Source: Isoetes taiwanensis (lineage: Eukaryota; Streptophyta; Lycopodiopsida; Isoetales; Isoetaceae). Taken from it: a stretch of 64,000 nucleotides of DNA. The position numbers and the translations under genes are program-made. The notes below the pieces were generated by a model. It did not search any database and was not told the origin of the DNA. It saw only the letters and a list, made by a program, of their open reading frames with translations. The stretch spans positions 7,996,992 through 8,060,991 of the forward strand of contig JAJEKV010000058.1 of the NCBI GenBank assembly GCA_021234155.1, given 5' to 3'. Below, in pieces: positions 32,442 to 43,500 of the stretch. Positions within the stretch are counted from its first letter, which is position 1, and each line of letters starts with the position of its first letter.

Positions 32442-33053
32442 TTGCTTGCTTTTGCAAATGATTGGACCCAATCCTCCCTGGGCTACTCTAGAAGCCACGC
32501 AAGCATCTTGGGCATTACGTATGTGGCCGGTCAAGATGAGCTATTTGACCATTTCTTGGAGTGGAGGTTGCACCACAGTCCCACCAAGGAGCTTGCAATG
32601 GAGTTGATCAACTTCATTATGGAGCGATTTGATTGTGGTCATGAGCCACTGATGGAAATTAATCCATCTGAATGTTATAGGAGACTTGCAATGAGGGGAA
32701 TTCTTGAACCCCCTCCTCATCTGGATGAGATGCTACAGCAGTTGAGGCCTCTTCTTTGTGCTGGTTATTTAGCACACTCTCTGGATCAATACATATCAGA
32801 GTTCATTCATGAAATTTGCAAGGGACGGATGTATGGCCTTATTAGGACGTACTACAACGAGTACAACAACTTTGTGGAGTTGGGTCCGCTCTTCTTCCGT
32901 GAGTATCATCCCGTGGAATTACTTTTTGCAATGACTAGGTACCCCATTTGGTGGGAAGAATCAGGCTGGGATATGCGTGAGCTCTGGGTTCCTAACCTAG
33001 CTGCGTGGGTTAGACCTCGTAGGGGAAGGGAAAAGGGAAGGGGAAGGGGTTAG
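32442..33053 (+). CDS. Orphan 203-aa protein, function unknown
   Basis: ATG at 32442 (MLAFANDWTQSSLGYS), stop at 33051-33053. The protein is acidic and rich in aromatics in its middle (FDHFLEWRLHHSPTKELAME, INPSECYRRLAMRGILE, GLIRTYYNEYNNFVELGPLF and YPIWWEESGWDMRELWVPNL) and ends in a basic RRGREKGRGRG tail. No membrane segment or signal peptide. Predominantly helical by eye. The composition is gene-like and no stop interrupts 600 bases, but I recognise no family. It starts immediately after a minisatellite, so upstream exons could be missing. Confidence 0.5.
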   Translation: MLAFANDWTQSSLGYSRSHASILGITYVAGQDELFDHFLEWRLHHSPTKELAMELINFIMERFDCGHEPLMEINPSECYRRLAMRGILEPPPHLDEMLQQLRPLLCAGYLAHSLDQYISEFIHEICKGRMYGLIRTYYNEYNNFVELGPLFFREYHPVELLFAMTRYPIWWEESGWDMRELWVPNLAAWVRPRRGREKGRGRG

Positions 33054-33204
33054 GAACCTAGGGGAAGGTTACTAGGGACATACTGCCGTGGTCTCTAGTA
33101 ACCTTTGCTATCTATCATACATAGTTCATACTTCGGTCTCTATTGTGTTTGGAAGTTGGTATATGATACGTGTTAATATGTTCTCTAAATATTCATGTAT
33201 GTAT
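33054..33204. other. 3' flank of the orphan ORF
   Basis: No gene. Contains AACCTAGGGGAAGG and CTAGTAACCT-type short repeats. Confidence 0.3.
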
Positions 33205-33352
33205 GATACAGATGCACTTGCGTGTATACAACCCTGCATAAGGTCTATGATACAGTCTTTGTACTGCGTGTATACAACCCCTGCATAAGGTCTATGATAC
33301 AGGGTACTGTACACGTGTATACAACCCCTGCATAAGGTCTATACAACCCCCA
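33205..33352. repeat. About 50-bp tandem repeat, three copies
   Basis: GTGTATACAACC(C)CTGCATAAGGTCTATGATACAG occurs near 33222, 33267 and 33317, the last one truncated. Confidence 0.85.
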
Positions 33353-34326
33353 TAATAAAAAAATTCCAGTTTACTAAATTTTTTTCCATTATAATGAAGT
33401 TGTGCTTTTCTAGATTTTCCCAACAAGTCGCAGGGAGATGGGCCATCAAGCGTTAACATGGACTTGACAATGTCTCCAATTCTGGTGCTTTAGGTGAAGA
33501 TGTTAAGAACACTAGTGGGAACATAAACACCAACTATGGCTGCTGCAACACGAGCAGTTAAAGCTATGCATGTGAGTGCAGGTGCAAGGATCTGAGAAAA
33601 TTCTACCATCCAATGACGCTAATTCCCTTTTGATTTGGAATCATATGATGACCACCACCCATCTTTGATTCACATAGTAGATGTAACCGAAATGTTTTTA
33701 ACTGTTGTTAGCTTTTGAATGCAATTGTTTTCGTCAGTGAAATAAGGTAAGCATGCATTAGAGGAAAAATGAGATCACATTTTGTCCCATTAAGGAATGC
33801 TTAAAATGCCATGTCAGCTTTTTAAACTGTCCAATAAGAGAAGAGCTCCAGTATATCTCAATCCAGTATTATGTGGCAGCCTGTAATTAATGCAGTTGCA
33901 ACTAACTTCTATAGTATCATTTTTTCATTATAACGTTTGATCCAGAACTCCGATTCAAAATTTTTTGTAGCAATGGGTTCGTCTTCACAAGATCTATCTA
34001 GTGATAACCCATTCATACATCTTTTACGATATAAATATATAAGAAATAAGCAAAAAATCATATTTTTTAAGGTTAACGCATATGACCATATTGAAATACA
34101 TCATAACCATATATCATTGGAAAGATCTTTTCATTCCGCATCTAATGCAACAAATGCCGCAACATTTTGACGAGTGGATCAAAAGTTATGGGGGAAAAAC
34201 AACAACAATGAAGTTGTTGGTGCTGCATTAATTGCAGTTAATAGAGGGTAGCCATCCCATTGGAGGATTCTTATGGGGATGATATGAGATCTCAAATTTC
34301 CTCTAATGAAATAACTTTAGTAGAAA
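33353..34326. other. Unassigned, no gene seen
   Basis: AT-rich DNA, 970 bases, with only short frames (longest 77 codons). It ends at the Helitron 3' insertion point (A at 34326). Confidence 0.35.
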
Positions 34327-34330
34327 CTAG

Positions 34331-34354
34331 TAATGGTGCCCAGCGTTGCTGGGC
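34331..34354 (-). terminator. Helitron 3' hairpin, left copy
   Basis: GCCCAGC (34338-34344), loop, GCTGGGC (34348-34354), seven bases before the CTAG end at 34327-34330. This is the transposition stop signal of Helitrons. Confidence 0.9.
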
Positions 34355-35382
34355 ATAAGTTCGGCCTATAAATGTTTTGGCTGATAGTTATGGTGCCTAG
34401 CATTGTGCAAATATTCGGACACCTACCATTGGAACATTATGTAGAAGGGGATTTACTTCTTGGTGGTATTGAGCATGTTATTGCTTATTATTATAAAAAT
34501 AACATGTTTATTCTTGGCGGTATTGAGTGTTGCTGGGCTATAAAGATTGAATTGAATTGGCCGAGGTGAACGTAATTCTTAGGGTAGAAGGTCGTTGACC
34601 GTAGTTGTTAATATATAATAAGTAAAAGCTTATGTAGCAATAGTGCATGGAAGAGGTCATATATCAGATGGGTTTAAAACACTATGAAGCTTCACGTTAA
34701 AATGTTTCAAGTAGTCATTGTATCAGGGAAAATTTTATGGTGCACACAATTTCTTCTAAATAAAATAAATTGGTCATTTCCCTTGTATTTTATTCAGTCA
34801 TGAAGGCCATTTTCTGGGCAAGTTTTCATCTACTCCCCTACTAAAGTTGGAAATTAATCGAAAAGCTTCAATTGAACTTGTTTATAGAAGTTCCACAACA
34901 AAATTATATAGTTGAATTCTTATATTCACTGGATCATTATAATGTATTGAAAATGCTACATCAAGACTAATGAGGCAAGTAAAATGAACTCATGCAACAT
35001 CCTATCAAGATGCATTGTGGCACATGCGAAGGTCTTACCTACCACAGGTTGTGATTTGAATTGATCAAATTGCTCTGGTACCAAATTATCTTATATGGTC
35101 AATGCTTTCTCCAGACAACGGACCTGAATTTGTAATTGTAAAGGCAGATAATGCTCTATCAAATATGCATCTCTAACATGCTGGTGACAGTGGAGACACA
35201 ATTATTTGTGGTGTTGCTTATCTGATGTTCAGTACCAACCATCTGATGTTTAGATGCATCTGTAGTGTTGTTTGTCTGATGTTAATACCTGGTGTCTGGT
35301 GGTTCCTTGCTCTTGTACCAAATTGACAGACAGATTTGTGGCTTTGGTACCAATTTGATAAACAGAAGCACAAATATTGATG

Positions 35383-35490
35383 AAGGGGTTAAACCCGCTT
35401 GCGAGGCCATTATGGCAAATAATCGGGCGAGCCCGGAGGGGCGAGCCCGTTTATTTGCAATAATGGCCGAGCAAGGGGTTTAACCCCTTT
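35383..35490. repeat. Fold-back inside the Helitron
   Basis: Left arm AAGGGGTTAAACCCGCTTGC..GGCCATTATGGCAAATAA (35383-35423) is mirrored at 35449-35490 (TTATTTGCAATAATGGCC..GCAAGGGGTTTAACCCCTT). The centre is GC-rich (GGGCGAGCCCGGAGGGGCGA). In the right Helitron copy the arms persist but the GC-rich centre is rewritten. Confidence 0.85.
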
Positions 35491-36335
35491 AACCGGCAGT
35501 TTCGAGGAGATTTTGCACTTTAACCTTTGGATAAAGAATTTGTGTGCTGGGCAAAGGGGCTACGGATCAGATTCGTATCTGCGGAGATTAGCTTACTTTG
35601 TGGAGAGCACGTCTGGAAAAATTGGCGCCTGAGAAGATATGATGGCGATGGAGGGAGATTCATGGAGGAACATGCATTTGCTAGTGTTTTCTTATGTGCT
35701 TGCATACTGGACTGCATGATTCTTGACTGGATTCATGATTCAATGCTGCGTTTTGTATGATTTTACATTTAGTGATCTTTGCTTGCTTCTGGCTGTGCAT
35801 TGAAGCCCTCTGATGCATTATGCCTTTCTCTAAGTCTTTCTAAGCATGTTCTCATTATTGAATCGCTGCTTTTTAACAGGAAAATAATGCTATTAACAGG
35901 GGATCTTCCCATGAAGGAGTTGGAGAAAACAATAGAGGCTAACACAGGGGAAAGGGGGGCATGCTCCATTCTGGCTACCGAAATGTGCAATAGCAATCGT
36001 GCCATAAAGCAGCTTCTTCTCTAAGCTCCGATATATTTGGGCAAAATCGTGATTGATTGGAGCTGAACTTGGTTTCGTGACAGATTGTTGATATGAATCT
36101 ATTTATGTGGATGTCCGGCAGCATTTGCTGTTGCATTCTAGAAGTAGAGTTTCTGCAATAAAGTTTTTTTCCTATGTTTCTGCTGCATTTTGGATCATCA
36201 ATGATCTTTCTGGTGCTGTTGTATAGGAATTAGCAACTCTATGCAGGAACTGCAGTCTCTATGGTCCAGGTAACAGCAGCACAGGGAATTGAAATTGCAA
36301 TTTGTTTGTGAATCTGAATACCCTATAATGACCAG

Positions 36336-36397
36336 CCTGTTTATCATGATAAACAGGATGCAGAATCGGCTGCGGCCTGTTTATCATGATAAACAGG
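36336..36397. repeat. Two identical 22-bp palindromes
   Basis: CCTGTTTATCATGATAAACAGG-type palindromes at 36336-36357 and 36376-36397, with start points 40 bp apart. The outer bases extend the symmetry (CCAG...CTGG). In the right Helitron copy the TTTATCATGATAA cores are intact while the CCTG and CAGG ends differ. Confidence 0.9.
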
Positions 36398-38252
36398 CTG
36401 GAAATGTTACATTATGCCTAATAATTGAACTACATCTAACGGCCAGGATTAAAATCTCCGAGGAACTGCCGGTTAAAGTAAAGATAGCAAATCAATATAT
36501 TGATCAATAACCAAAAAAGGCTATGAAATACAAAGCGAACAATGTTGAGTTGGACATTATTGGTCAAGTTAATCTTTTAGTCAGTAGGTGGGAAGATCTG
36601 CAGAAGGATCTGGAAGAATCTAATCTGTATTATTTCCATTCCAAACAATAAAGACATTCCTCATTTCCCAACTCACGTGGGCATCAAAGTGGCAATGCAT
36701 AAGCCAAAGACCTGCATCACAATGATATATACGAACAGCATAAATACAATGCCCTTAGGATCAAAACTGTAAAAAAATCAAACCTGGATTATCAGCTTTC
36801 CATCTCATTGCAGTCCATCCAGTATTAGTTAACATTGCAGTGTTTCTTTTAGCAGGATCAACCAAGTTGAAACTTGCAAGGTCAGAAGAGTGATGGCTTC
36901 ATGAACTCTTGATTTTCATATTTACTTCTGCCAATTCAATATGCTAGTTCCAAATACCATAACAAAAATAGCTAAAATTTGGACTTCCCTTTTGCATTTG
37001 AGATATCAATATAGCTTACTTTTTCTATCGATTATCTTCCTTATCTCTAAGGTCTCTGAGCTCCATCAATTATTCTTCTACGTCATTTGCTGTAGGAATA
37101 GGGAAGCCAATGATCAAAGAAACTTACAGGTAATAATCATGATCTAGATTCTAGAAAGTGAAATGATCAAAATAAGCTTAAATCTAGAAAGCAAATTGCC
37201 TTTAAATTGTGACTTACCAAGCGTATGGCGGTGACTTAACCGTAGTCCTTCATGCATTTTTGGGCCTTCATCCTTATCGAACATGTAGAACAAAAAAAAA
37301 AACTACCTTCTATAAAAGGAAAACCACCGTCCAATAAGTTGGATACAAAACCTTACCTATTTGTAGTGCGGAGAATGAATACATATAGCGAGAAATGGTG
37401 GGGCTTCAAATTATACCTCTTAATGCTAGATTTAGTATGTCGTTTTTATCAAAAGTCCTTCTGCATCATTACGGCATAGTAGTAATGTGGTGAGTCCGGT
37501 GTTATATCTTCTCCTTCCAAAGCTCCACAAGCTTTGCAAAATAACAAGCTCAATTTGTATAACTCTTGTTGAACAACAAATGAATAAGTTGTTTTAGGCA
37601 ATTAGGGCATAGACATAGGCGTAACTCTCTTGCTAGAGCAAAAAGCTAACCAAACTGTTAAACTTTAAGATATGTGCTGCTTGCATTAGTGACAAACAAA
37701 CCTCTGCATTAAAGTGAATATTTTTGAGCCAAAAATATTACGTGAAAAAAATACCACGGCAGAACCTCTAGAATACCTTGCCAGAGATTCGACCTCTTCT
37801 GAGCCTTCTAACATGTTTTTTTTAGGAGCTCCAGATGCATCTGCCCTTGACTCCTCCTGCTGCTGTGCGGCAATTTCAATGGAGCCCTACCCTCTTTAGA
37901 AGAAAAGCGAAGGGATAGTTTAGAAAAAATTGGGTTTTGTCACGATTGATGCTATGTTGCCACCATCGTTTCTTCCAAAAGGCCATGTTGGGGGAGGAGA
38001 GCTCTTCTAGGGTTTGCAAACCATACAACAGACTAAAGCTGCACAACTACACTCACGCACAAAATCGCGGCCGGAACACATCGAACCATAGCCTTGGCTG
38101 AAGGAAGCCCAAAGCGTAAACGAAATGGAAGCCAAAGAAACCTAAAAGAAAGGTCGCGAAAATACCCATCCGTCCGATCTAGGCAAAATAGTATAGACCG
38201 TCAGATTTAGGGCGTGGTCCATTACTTGCACTAAAACATTATAATATAAGAT

Positions 38253-40375
38253 TTATCTGCAGTTTCTTTTGCACGACTTTGAAGTTTATCCAACCTCTCC
38301 AATATTTCATCGTGTCTACCTTCCAATTTAGCTTCCATTTGATTCTGTTTGTCTATAATCCAGTTTAATTTACCATCCATGCGAGAAAGCAAATCCGTTC
38401 TATTGAAAGTATGGGTCTTGCACAACTGAGGTCGTACTGATTTCACAACTGGAATGTTGACCTTCTGCCCGCATGCACATGTACTTCATGAGTTTTTCCA
38501 TATTTTTATCTATATGCTATGTCTAGATAATTTTAGAAGCATAAATTTACTACTAGCATTAGCATTATCTTATCTTATTCTTGGTAGCCTTTTAATATTT
38601 GGTTATTGTGTTTGGTGATGGGGCCTAGTCCCCAGGTTTTAGATGGGCTGTTGCCCTTGCATGTGCCGTCCCATAACCCGTTGGGTTCCCGTGGACGTAA
38701 AAATTTATCTTATCTTATCTTATCTTATTCCTGAATAAACAAAAGATCTGAAACAATTGTTCTTGAAACTTGACCAAGTTCTGGAGCATTCTAGGTATGG
38801 TAACATGAGAATCCTCCTTCCTGAGCTTTCAATTTTAACTGAACTAAATAAGATGATGTCATATTCAACTGAAACTTTTAATTCTCGAATAGATTGTGTG
38901 GTATTATCGAATTCATCTAATGAAACACGTAGATAGATGAGGCACATATCTTTGAAAAACTTTATCTCTGACTTCAAAAAACTCTCTGGCTACCTCTAGA
39001 TTTTTTCTTTTGTTCAAAGGAAGCCTTAGCATGATATCAATCAAATGACGATCGGTCCAATGATCCGCCCTATTTTTATGATAAAAGTAATATCAATACT
39101 TTTTGTTGTGAAGCTTATCCAACCATCTCCAACATGGTAAGGATTGGGGTATGATTACTTTAGTTGGACTGCATCATAGTGAATATTCGAAGGGAAACAA
39201 CATATCTTTTCGGTCGCGACTATATCTGCGACCAATATAGAAAAACTCCAAATCATCTTAAGCCAAGCGATAATGGGTTCTTCAAAAGCGGGCATCAATA
39301 TAGACATAGGTTTGTTTTCTTCTTGGAATTTGTAAAAGCACTCCTAATCTTTCCAAGCAATTCATGATTGCATCGAAGTAAAGTATCCTCACATACTTCT
39401 ATAAGAGATCTTCTCACCTCGGTAATTCAAAATGATCTCATTTCTCTGAAGTTTATACGGTTGGATGAAAACTCAATTACTTCTCCTAACAAACCATTGC
39501 GTCTAAGATAATGAACTCACTTGTGTCTTTGAAGTAGATTAGTTCTCCCATATCAAACAAATGCTCTCTTTGCATTTACCAAGCCCATTCAGGAATCGTG
39601 TGCTTGGCGATTAAATTACCCAAAAAAGAGAAAATCTTGAAATGAAATAACTTTTTTGATAACATCAGTATGAGGAATATCTTTGATCTTAGTGCCTTTA
39701 AAAACTTTCTTGAGCTCACTTACTATCTGGCCACATATTTGAGGAATTTGAGGTCTTTGTTGAAGAAGATTATTCAAAGTTTGCTGGAGTTCAAGCTTTA
39801 GAGGCTTAAATTGTGAAGGATCTAAGGCCATTAATCCCCAGACATTATGTTGTGGATAACTAAAATCCAAAAATTTGTAATACACTTGAAGGTAATTACT
39901 AATGAATTCAAAGACATCTGTATTCATGTTCTTGAGATGTGGTCTGGAATTGCGAAAATAATTTACATATATAAAGACCTTTGGTTTTGCAAGAAGAGAG
40001 GAGGAGCGATGGGATGCAATGAAGTGAAGCCCGGTAGTCAAAGGTGACTAAAGCGTGGGTAGCTATAGCCAAGATTTGATGTAGGTGCTTTACATACAAC
40101 TAGAAAAATATCCTTATCAGAGCCTTTAAGAACGAGATGGTGGAATGCATGATATTCCTTCTGGTCAGCCAAATCACAGATTTGCAATTCTTGATTTGGA
40201 AATTGAATAGTAGTTAAGTCCATACCTCTTTGTGGGGCGGCGGTCATGTGTATTTGCGACCTTGAATTATGGAATTTTTAGTCAAACTCTTTCTGATTGT
40301 TGACTTGCCAACACCTGCATCCCCACATATAAAGAGTTCGGCAATGTTTGGAGATACCTTTTGTTGGTCAACAAG
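38253..40375 (-). pseudogene. ROC-COR (ROCO-type) GTPase pseudogene
   Basis: On the minus strand, an ELFICGDAGVGKSTIRKSLT P-loop (near 40,290-40,340) is followed by MDLTTIQFPNQELQICDLAD and QKEYHAFHHLVLKGS, the switch II-like part of a ROC domain. Then come DIFLVVC and a segment ending GTKIKDIPHTDVIKKVISF (39616-40041). A COR-like part has FKDTSEFIILDAMV, DAIMNCLERLGVLLQIP, YVYIDARF and DMLFPFEY (about 39,170-39,560). The final frame 38231-38446 is a coiled coil (IIDKQNQMEAKLEGRHDEIL and ERLDKLQSRAKE). ROCO proteins are large GTPases of signalling pathways. Numerous stops and frameshifts make this copy dead. Its 3' end is cut by the left Helitron. Confidence 0.78.
38460..38728 (+). mobile_element. 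Short retroposon with (CTTAT)n tail
   Basis: A segment ending GGGTTCCCGTGGACGTAAAAA followed by four to five TTATC units (38705-38728). A shorter TTATCTTATC tract also occurs near 38,568. It interrupts the minus-strand ROC-COR relic between its coiled-coil and upstream parts. I infer a LINE or SINE 3' end; the 5' limit is a guess. Confidence 0.5.
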
Positions 40376-40573
40376 GCCACTAAACCATAATTCTATTATT
40401 TTGAAATTATTCCATCATTTTGAAATTTACAAATAGTGACAACCCCAATTTCAACAATGTGGAATTGCATGTAAATACTTTTTATTATCAGCCTTAATTC
40501 TAATAGGTCTCAAATTACAAGTTAACACTTATCACAAGCCAGTATTCCACATTCAAGTAGATGTAATTCAAGT
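40376..40573. other. Flank of the ROC-COR relic
   Basis: AT-rich; no motif. Ends with the target duplication ATTCAAGT (40566-40573). Confidence 0.3.
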
Positions 40574-41226
40574 CAGGGATAGGTTCAATATGTTGTATGT
40601 TTTATCACGAATCATTATAGATGTATGTCCCCGGCACATATTTGCCATATAAAGCATAAAAAAATACGGCAAAAAAATTCCGGTGGAAGATTTTTGTCTG
40701 TCTTGAAAACAGCGTGAAAGCGTCTGTGGAATTTTTTGAAAACCTCGTCTTGTGAGCATAAAATTTTTTCGGCGTCGCGAAACCGTACTGTCTTTAGCGT
40801 CTGCGAAAGTATTTTCGGCGTGTCCAGCGTCTGAAGGCCGGCGTCTTATAAAATTCATTTTTTTTTTGGATTAAAAAAAAAAAAAATTTCAGCGTCTGTA
40901 ATTATCTGTATCGGCGTCTGTAATTCTTAATATCAGCGTCTTGGCGAAAATACTTTTCAGCGTGCGTGAGAAGGTTTTGAGTTTTTGTAAAAAAAAATAA
41001 ATAAATAAATTTCTTTTTTTCTTTTCGCGTTAAGCGTCGCAGCGGTTTTTTCTTGTTTAAGCGTCGCGAAAAAATTTCAGCGTCTGCAGCTTTCCGTTGT
41101 TTTAAGCGTCTGCGAAAATTTTCGGTACGTGAGGTTTAAATCGTTAAATCATTATTTTATTAAAACTGCGTATTTTTTGACTTTATCGTCGGGAATTTGA
41201 ATTTTATGCGTCGGAACCTATCCACG
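40574..41226. mobile_element. GCGTC-rich hAT-like element, 653 bp
   Basis: It is flanked by the perfect 8-bp duplication ATTCAAGT (40566-40573 and 41227-41234). Termini CAGGGATAGGTTC and, on the other strand, CGTGGATAGGTTC are inverted repeats with two mismatches. It encodes nothing. The inside contains more than a dozen GCGTC or GCGTCTG motifs separated by A/T-rich runs, as in subterminal transposase-binding arrays. Confidence 0.85.
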
Positions 41227-41289
41227 ATTCAAGTAGATAATCACAAGCCCGATTATTTCACATTCAAAGTAGAGTAATATATATGCTTG

Positions 41290-42250
41290 AAAGTAAGATT
41301 ACAATGAAAGCGAAGACAATGAAAAGCATGGTATGAGGAGGGATTAAGCCCTCTTGTCTTGGCACGAATTTCGGGCAAAGTTCTCTCTCGTTGGGATGTA
41401 TCTCTATGGGAGAAGGTTGTGAGAAAATTTGCCTCTCATAGTGCAAGTTGGTCTTTTTGAAAGGTCTTGGAGTAATTTGTCATGAAAATATTCACAAAGG
41501 CAAAGCAATTTGTCGGATCGATATATCGCCTTCTTTTAGCACCACAACCCCTCCGGTTGCCGGTCGTGGCACCTACATGTTCCACAACCCACTTTGTGTG
41601 CGTGCGTGGCGATGGCTTTGGGATAGGTTGCTCCACCCTAAAGTCTCTATCTTGTGGTGGCGGGGTTATCCACCAGTGCACTGCGGGTTAATGCCTTTTC
41701 GACATCGGCTATGATCCACCGCATATCTGCGGTATGCCGCTCGCCTGCTGGGGCGTTGAGACTCTTGAACATTGTCTCTTTGATTGTCACGAGGTTCAAC
41801 CGGCGATGGTCACGGCTACAAAGGTTTATTTAACGATTACCTTTGGTTGCCGATGCATCCTTTTGGCATCCTATCCCAATGGATGGCCTTGACTAAACAA
41901 AGGGCATTTCACCTTGGTTCCGGTTGGCTCCTATGGTGATATGGGGCGTCCTTGAATTTCACATCTTCGGGGCATTTATTCATGCGCACCGCGGTGTTAT
42001 TCTGATGGCCGAAAAGATATTGGCGACTTACGAGTGTTCTTCCCTTGACTTCGGAGGCGGTGGATCGTATCTAGATTGATTACCTCGAATTGATTCTTAT
42101 CATTAGTCTCCTAATGCGGGTAAGCACATTGTGCTCGGGCTCGATGCTCTGTGGCATCTTTGTGTGCCCTGCGGTTAGATGAGACATGTAAATTTTGTAC
42201 TTTTTCTCGATTAATAAACTTTTGGCTTTTCGTCCTTCAAAAAAAAACAA
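41290..42250 (+). mobile_element. 3' end of a second LINE
   Basis: Plus-strand pieces resemble the reverse-transcriptase zinc-binding domain that ends many plant LINE ORF2 proteins: VRAWRWLWDRLLHPKVSILW, then a Cys/His-containing stretch with a later LETLEHCLFDCH-like reading near 41,755-41,790 (frame uncertain). The sequence ends with AATAAACTTTTGG and an A-run at 42,240-42,249. It is heavily broken and 5'-truncated. Confidence 0.55.
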
Positions 42251-42367
42251 TGAAAATGCTTTGAAAGTAAGATTTATACAATGAAAGTAAGATTCACATC
42301 ATAAGTTACTCATCAACTCTCGTACTTTATTTTGCATGTTCGTCTATTACTCATCAACTCTCGTACT

Positions 42368-42905
42368 TTATTTTGCTTGTTTGTCTATCTTCTCTAGTGA
42401 CTTCAGAACTTTATCCTTCACACAGATTGGAATCTTCATGCACCCCTTTCTCGGTTCCACCTTTCCCTTTACGGGGTTCCATGACATCGGCCGCAGTTTT
42501 GTTTCCACCCATTGGGCGGATCCTTGCATCATACTTCCATTGCTTATTAAAACAATCTTTGTAGCGCTCTTTTTGATAATGACTCCTTTTCCCTTCCCCG
42601 GGCGCCCCCACTCCTGGCAGCGCATCTTGTTTTACGTTAGAGTTATTAGCTTCTCTACAAACACTCGAGATGGTATACCCTAACCAAATAGGATAAGTAT
42701 CTTCATGCCTGACGATCAAATATTGGTCATCCTTCAAATCCATCTTAGGATCATATGGAGCAAGTCCATAATACTTGGGACACTCTTTTCTAGGTCCAAG
42801 ATAGTGCTCTTGATCCTCTTTCACCTCCTCTTCAGACTCCTCGTCATCAAGTGGATCAGTGCTTGTCGAGATTGGAATTGACCATGGTCGAGCCTCCATC
42901 GACTT
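42368..42905 (-). pseudogene. C-terminal fragment of a second DUF7869-type gene
   Basis: The minus frames 42411-42917 and 42368-42625 contain YLGPRKECPKYYGLAPYDPK, DDQYLIVRHEDTYPIWLGYT and a lysine-rich tail. The part with LIVRHEDTYPIWLGY lines up with MFVLVRPGDDESPTWLGFVE at the end of the gene at 28.8-31.35 kb. It lacks the HTHxDID and LDN parts. It sits directly against the cupin exon, with the junction near 42,905, so it looks like an insertion or rearranged piece. Confidence 0.55.
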
Positions 42906-43500
42906 TGAGGTAGCCAACCCTCTTGAAGGACGCTACTACTTGTGTCCAAACTCCCTAAAAGTATATGAACTTCATTCCAATCAAAATCCTGCGCATCCAA
43001 AAACAGCATGCCGGCGTAATTTAGTGTTTTGATGCTGCGCTAGAAAACAAATATGAGGAAAGAAGCATTCAATAACAAAAAGCCAAAGTGCAATGTGGAA
43101 CCTTAGGATGCCTGCCAATGTGGGAGAAGCCAACGCCAACTATTTCTGCCCGCTCTTCTTGGTCGTTGTAAAACCAAAATGCATGCCCCCGGGGTATGAC
43201 CACTACACCGCCTTCCCTCACACGGAATTGGCTTCTCTGGCTAACGTGATCTGTAGCAGTAAAGATGCCTATGATTCTAGAACTCACGACGGTCCTCAAT
43301 GAACCAACATTGTGAAATATGGGAGAGACCAATCCATTTGGCTCAATGACAATTCCATTTTCTAGCTCGGGGAACTCTTCCCTGTCCCATCTCTCTAGCC
43401 TACCTCCCTCGCCCTCTATCTCAGTCCTTGACTGTCGAGCTTGAATTGTGCCACAGAGTAGCAGGACGAGCACGGCAATCATGGACTGATGCATGGCCAT
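42890..43500 (-). pseudogene. Cupin gene A: N-terminal half of a storage-type cupin
   Basis: Start at 43500, MAMHQSMIAVLVLLLCGTIQ: a signal peptide with likely cleavage after IQA, so secretory. Then RLERWDREEFPELENG and IEPNGLVSPIFHNVGS, and the cupin strand VREGGVVVIPRGHAFWFYN. Exon 1 ends at a GT donor after GRHPK (about 43,110). An acceptor TTTTCTAG precedes exon 2 (about 43,034), which keeps the frame (SIKTLNYAGMLFLDAQDF, then LLGSLDTSSSVLQEGW). After that the sequence changes into the DUF7869-type fragment. It resembles 11S/7S globulin-like cupins, but the second cupin domain is missing and part of the first seems deleted. Confidence 0.75.

Larger units (their letters stand above)
34327..38251 (-). 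mobile_element. Non-autonomous Helitron, left copy (3,925 bp)
   Basis: On the minus strand it begins TCTTATATTATAATG after a host A (38252 complement). It ends with a GC-rich hairpin (GCCCAGC-AAC-GCTGGGC), ACCATTA and CTAG, followed by a host T. TC start, CTRR end, a hairpin about 7 nt before the end, A/T target and no target duplication are the Helitron signature. A copy with identical ends lies at 43674-47578. No Rep/Helicase frame is present; the longest internal frames are under 85 codons, so it must use another element's transposase. It may carry captured host pieces, none recognised. Confidence 0.93.

Noticed and set aside
31877..32607. Leu/Ser/Cys-rich frames in the CTTGAT minisatellite
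   Set aside because: Low-complexity translation; frames vanish outside the repeat.
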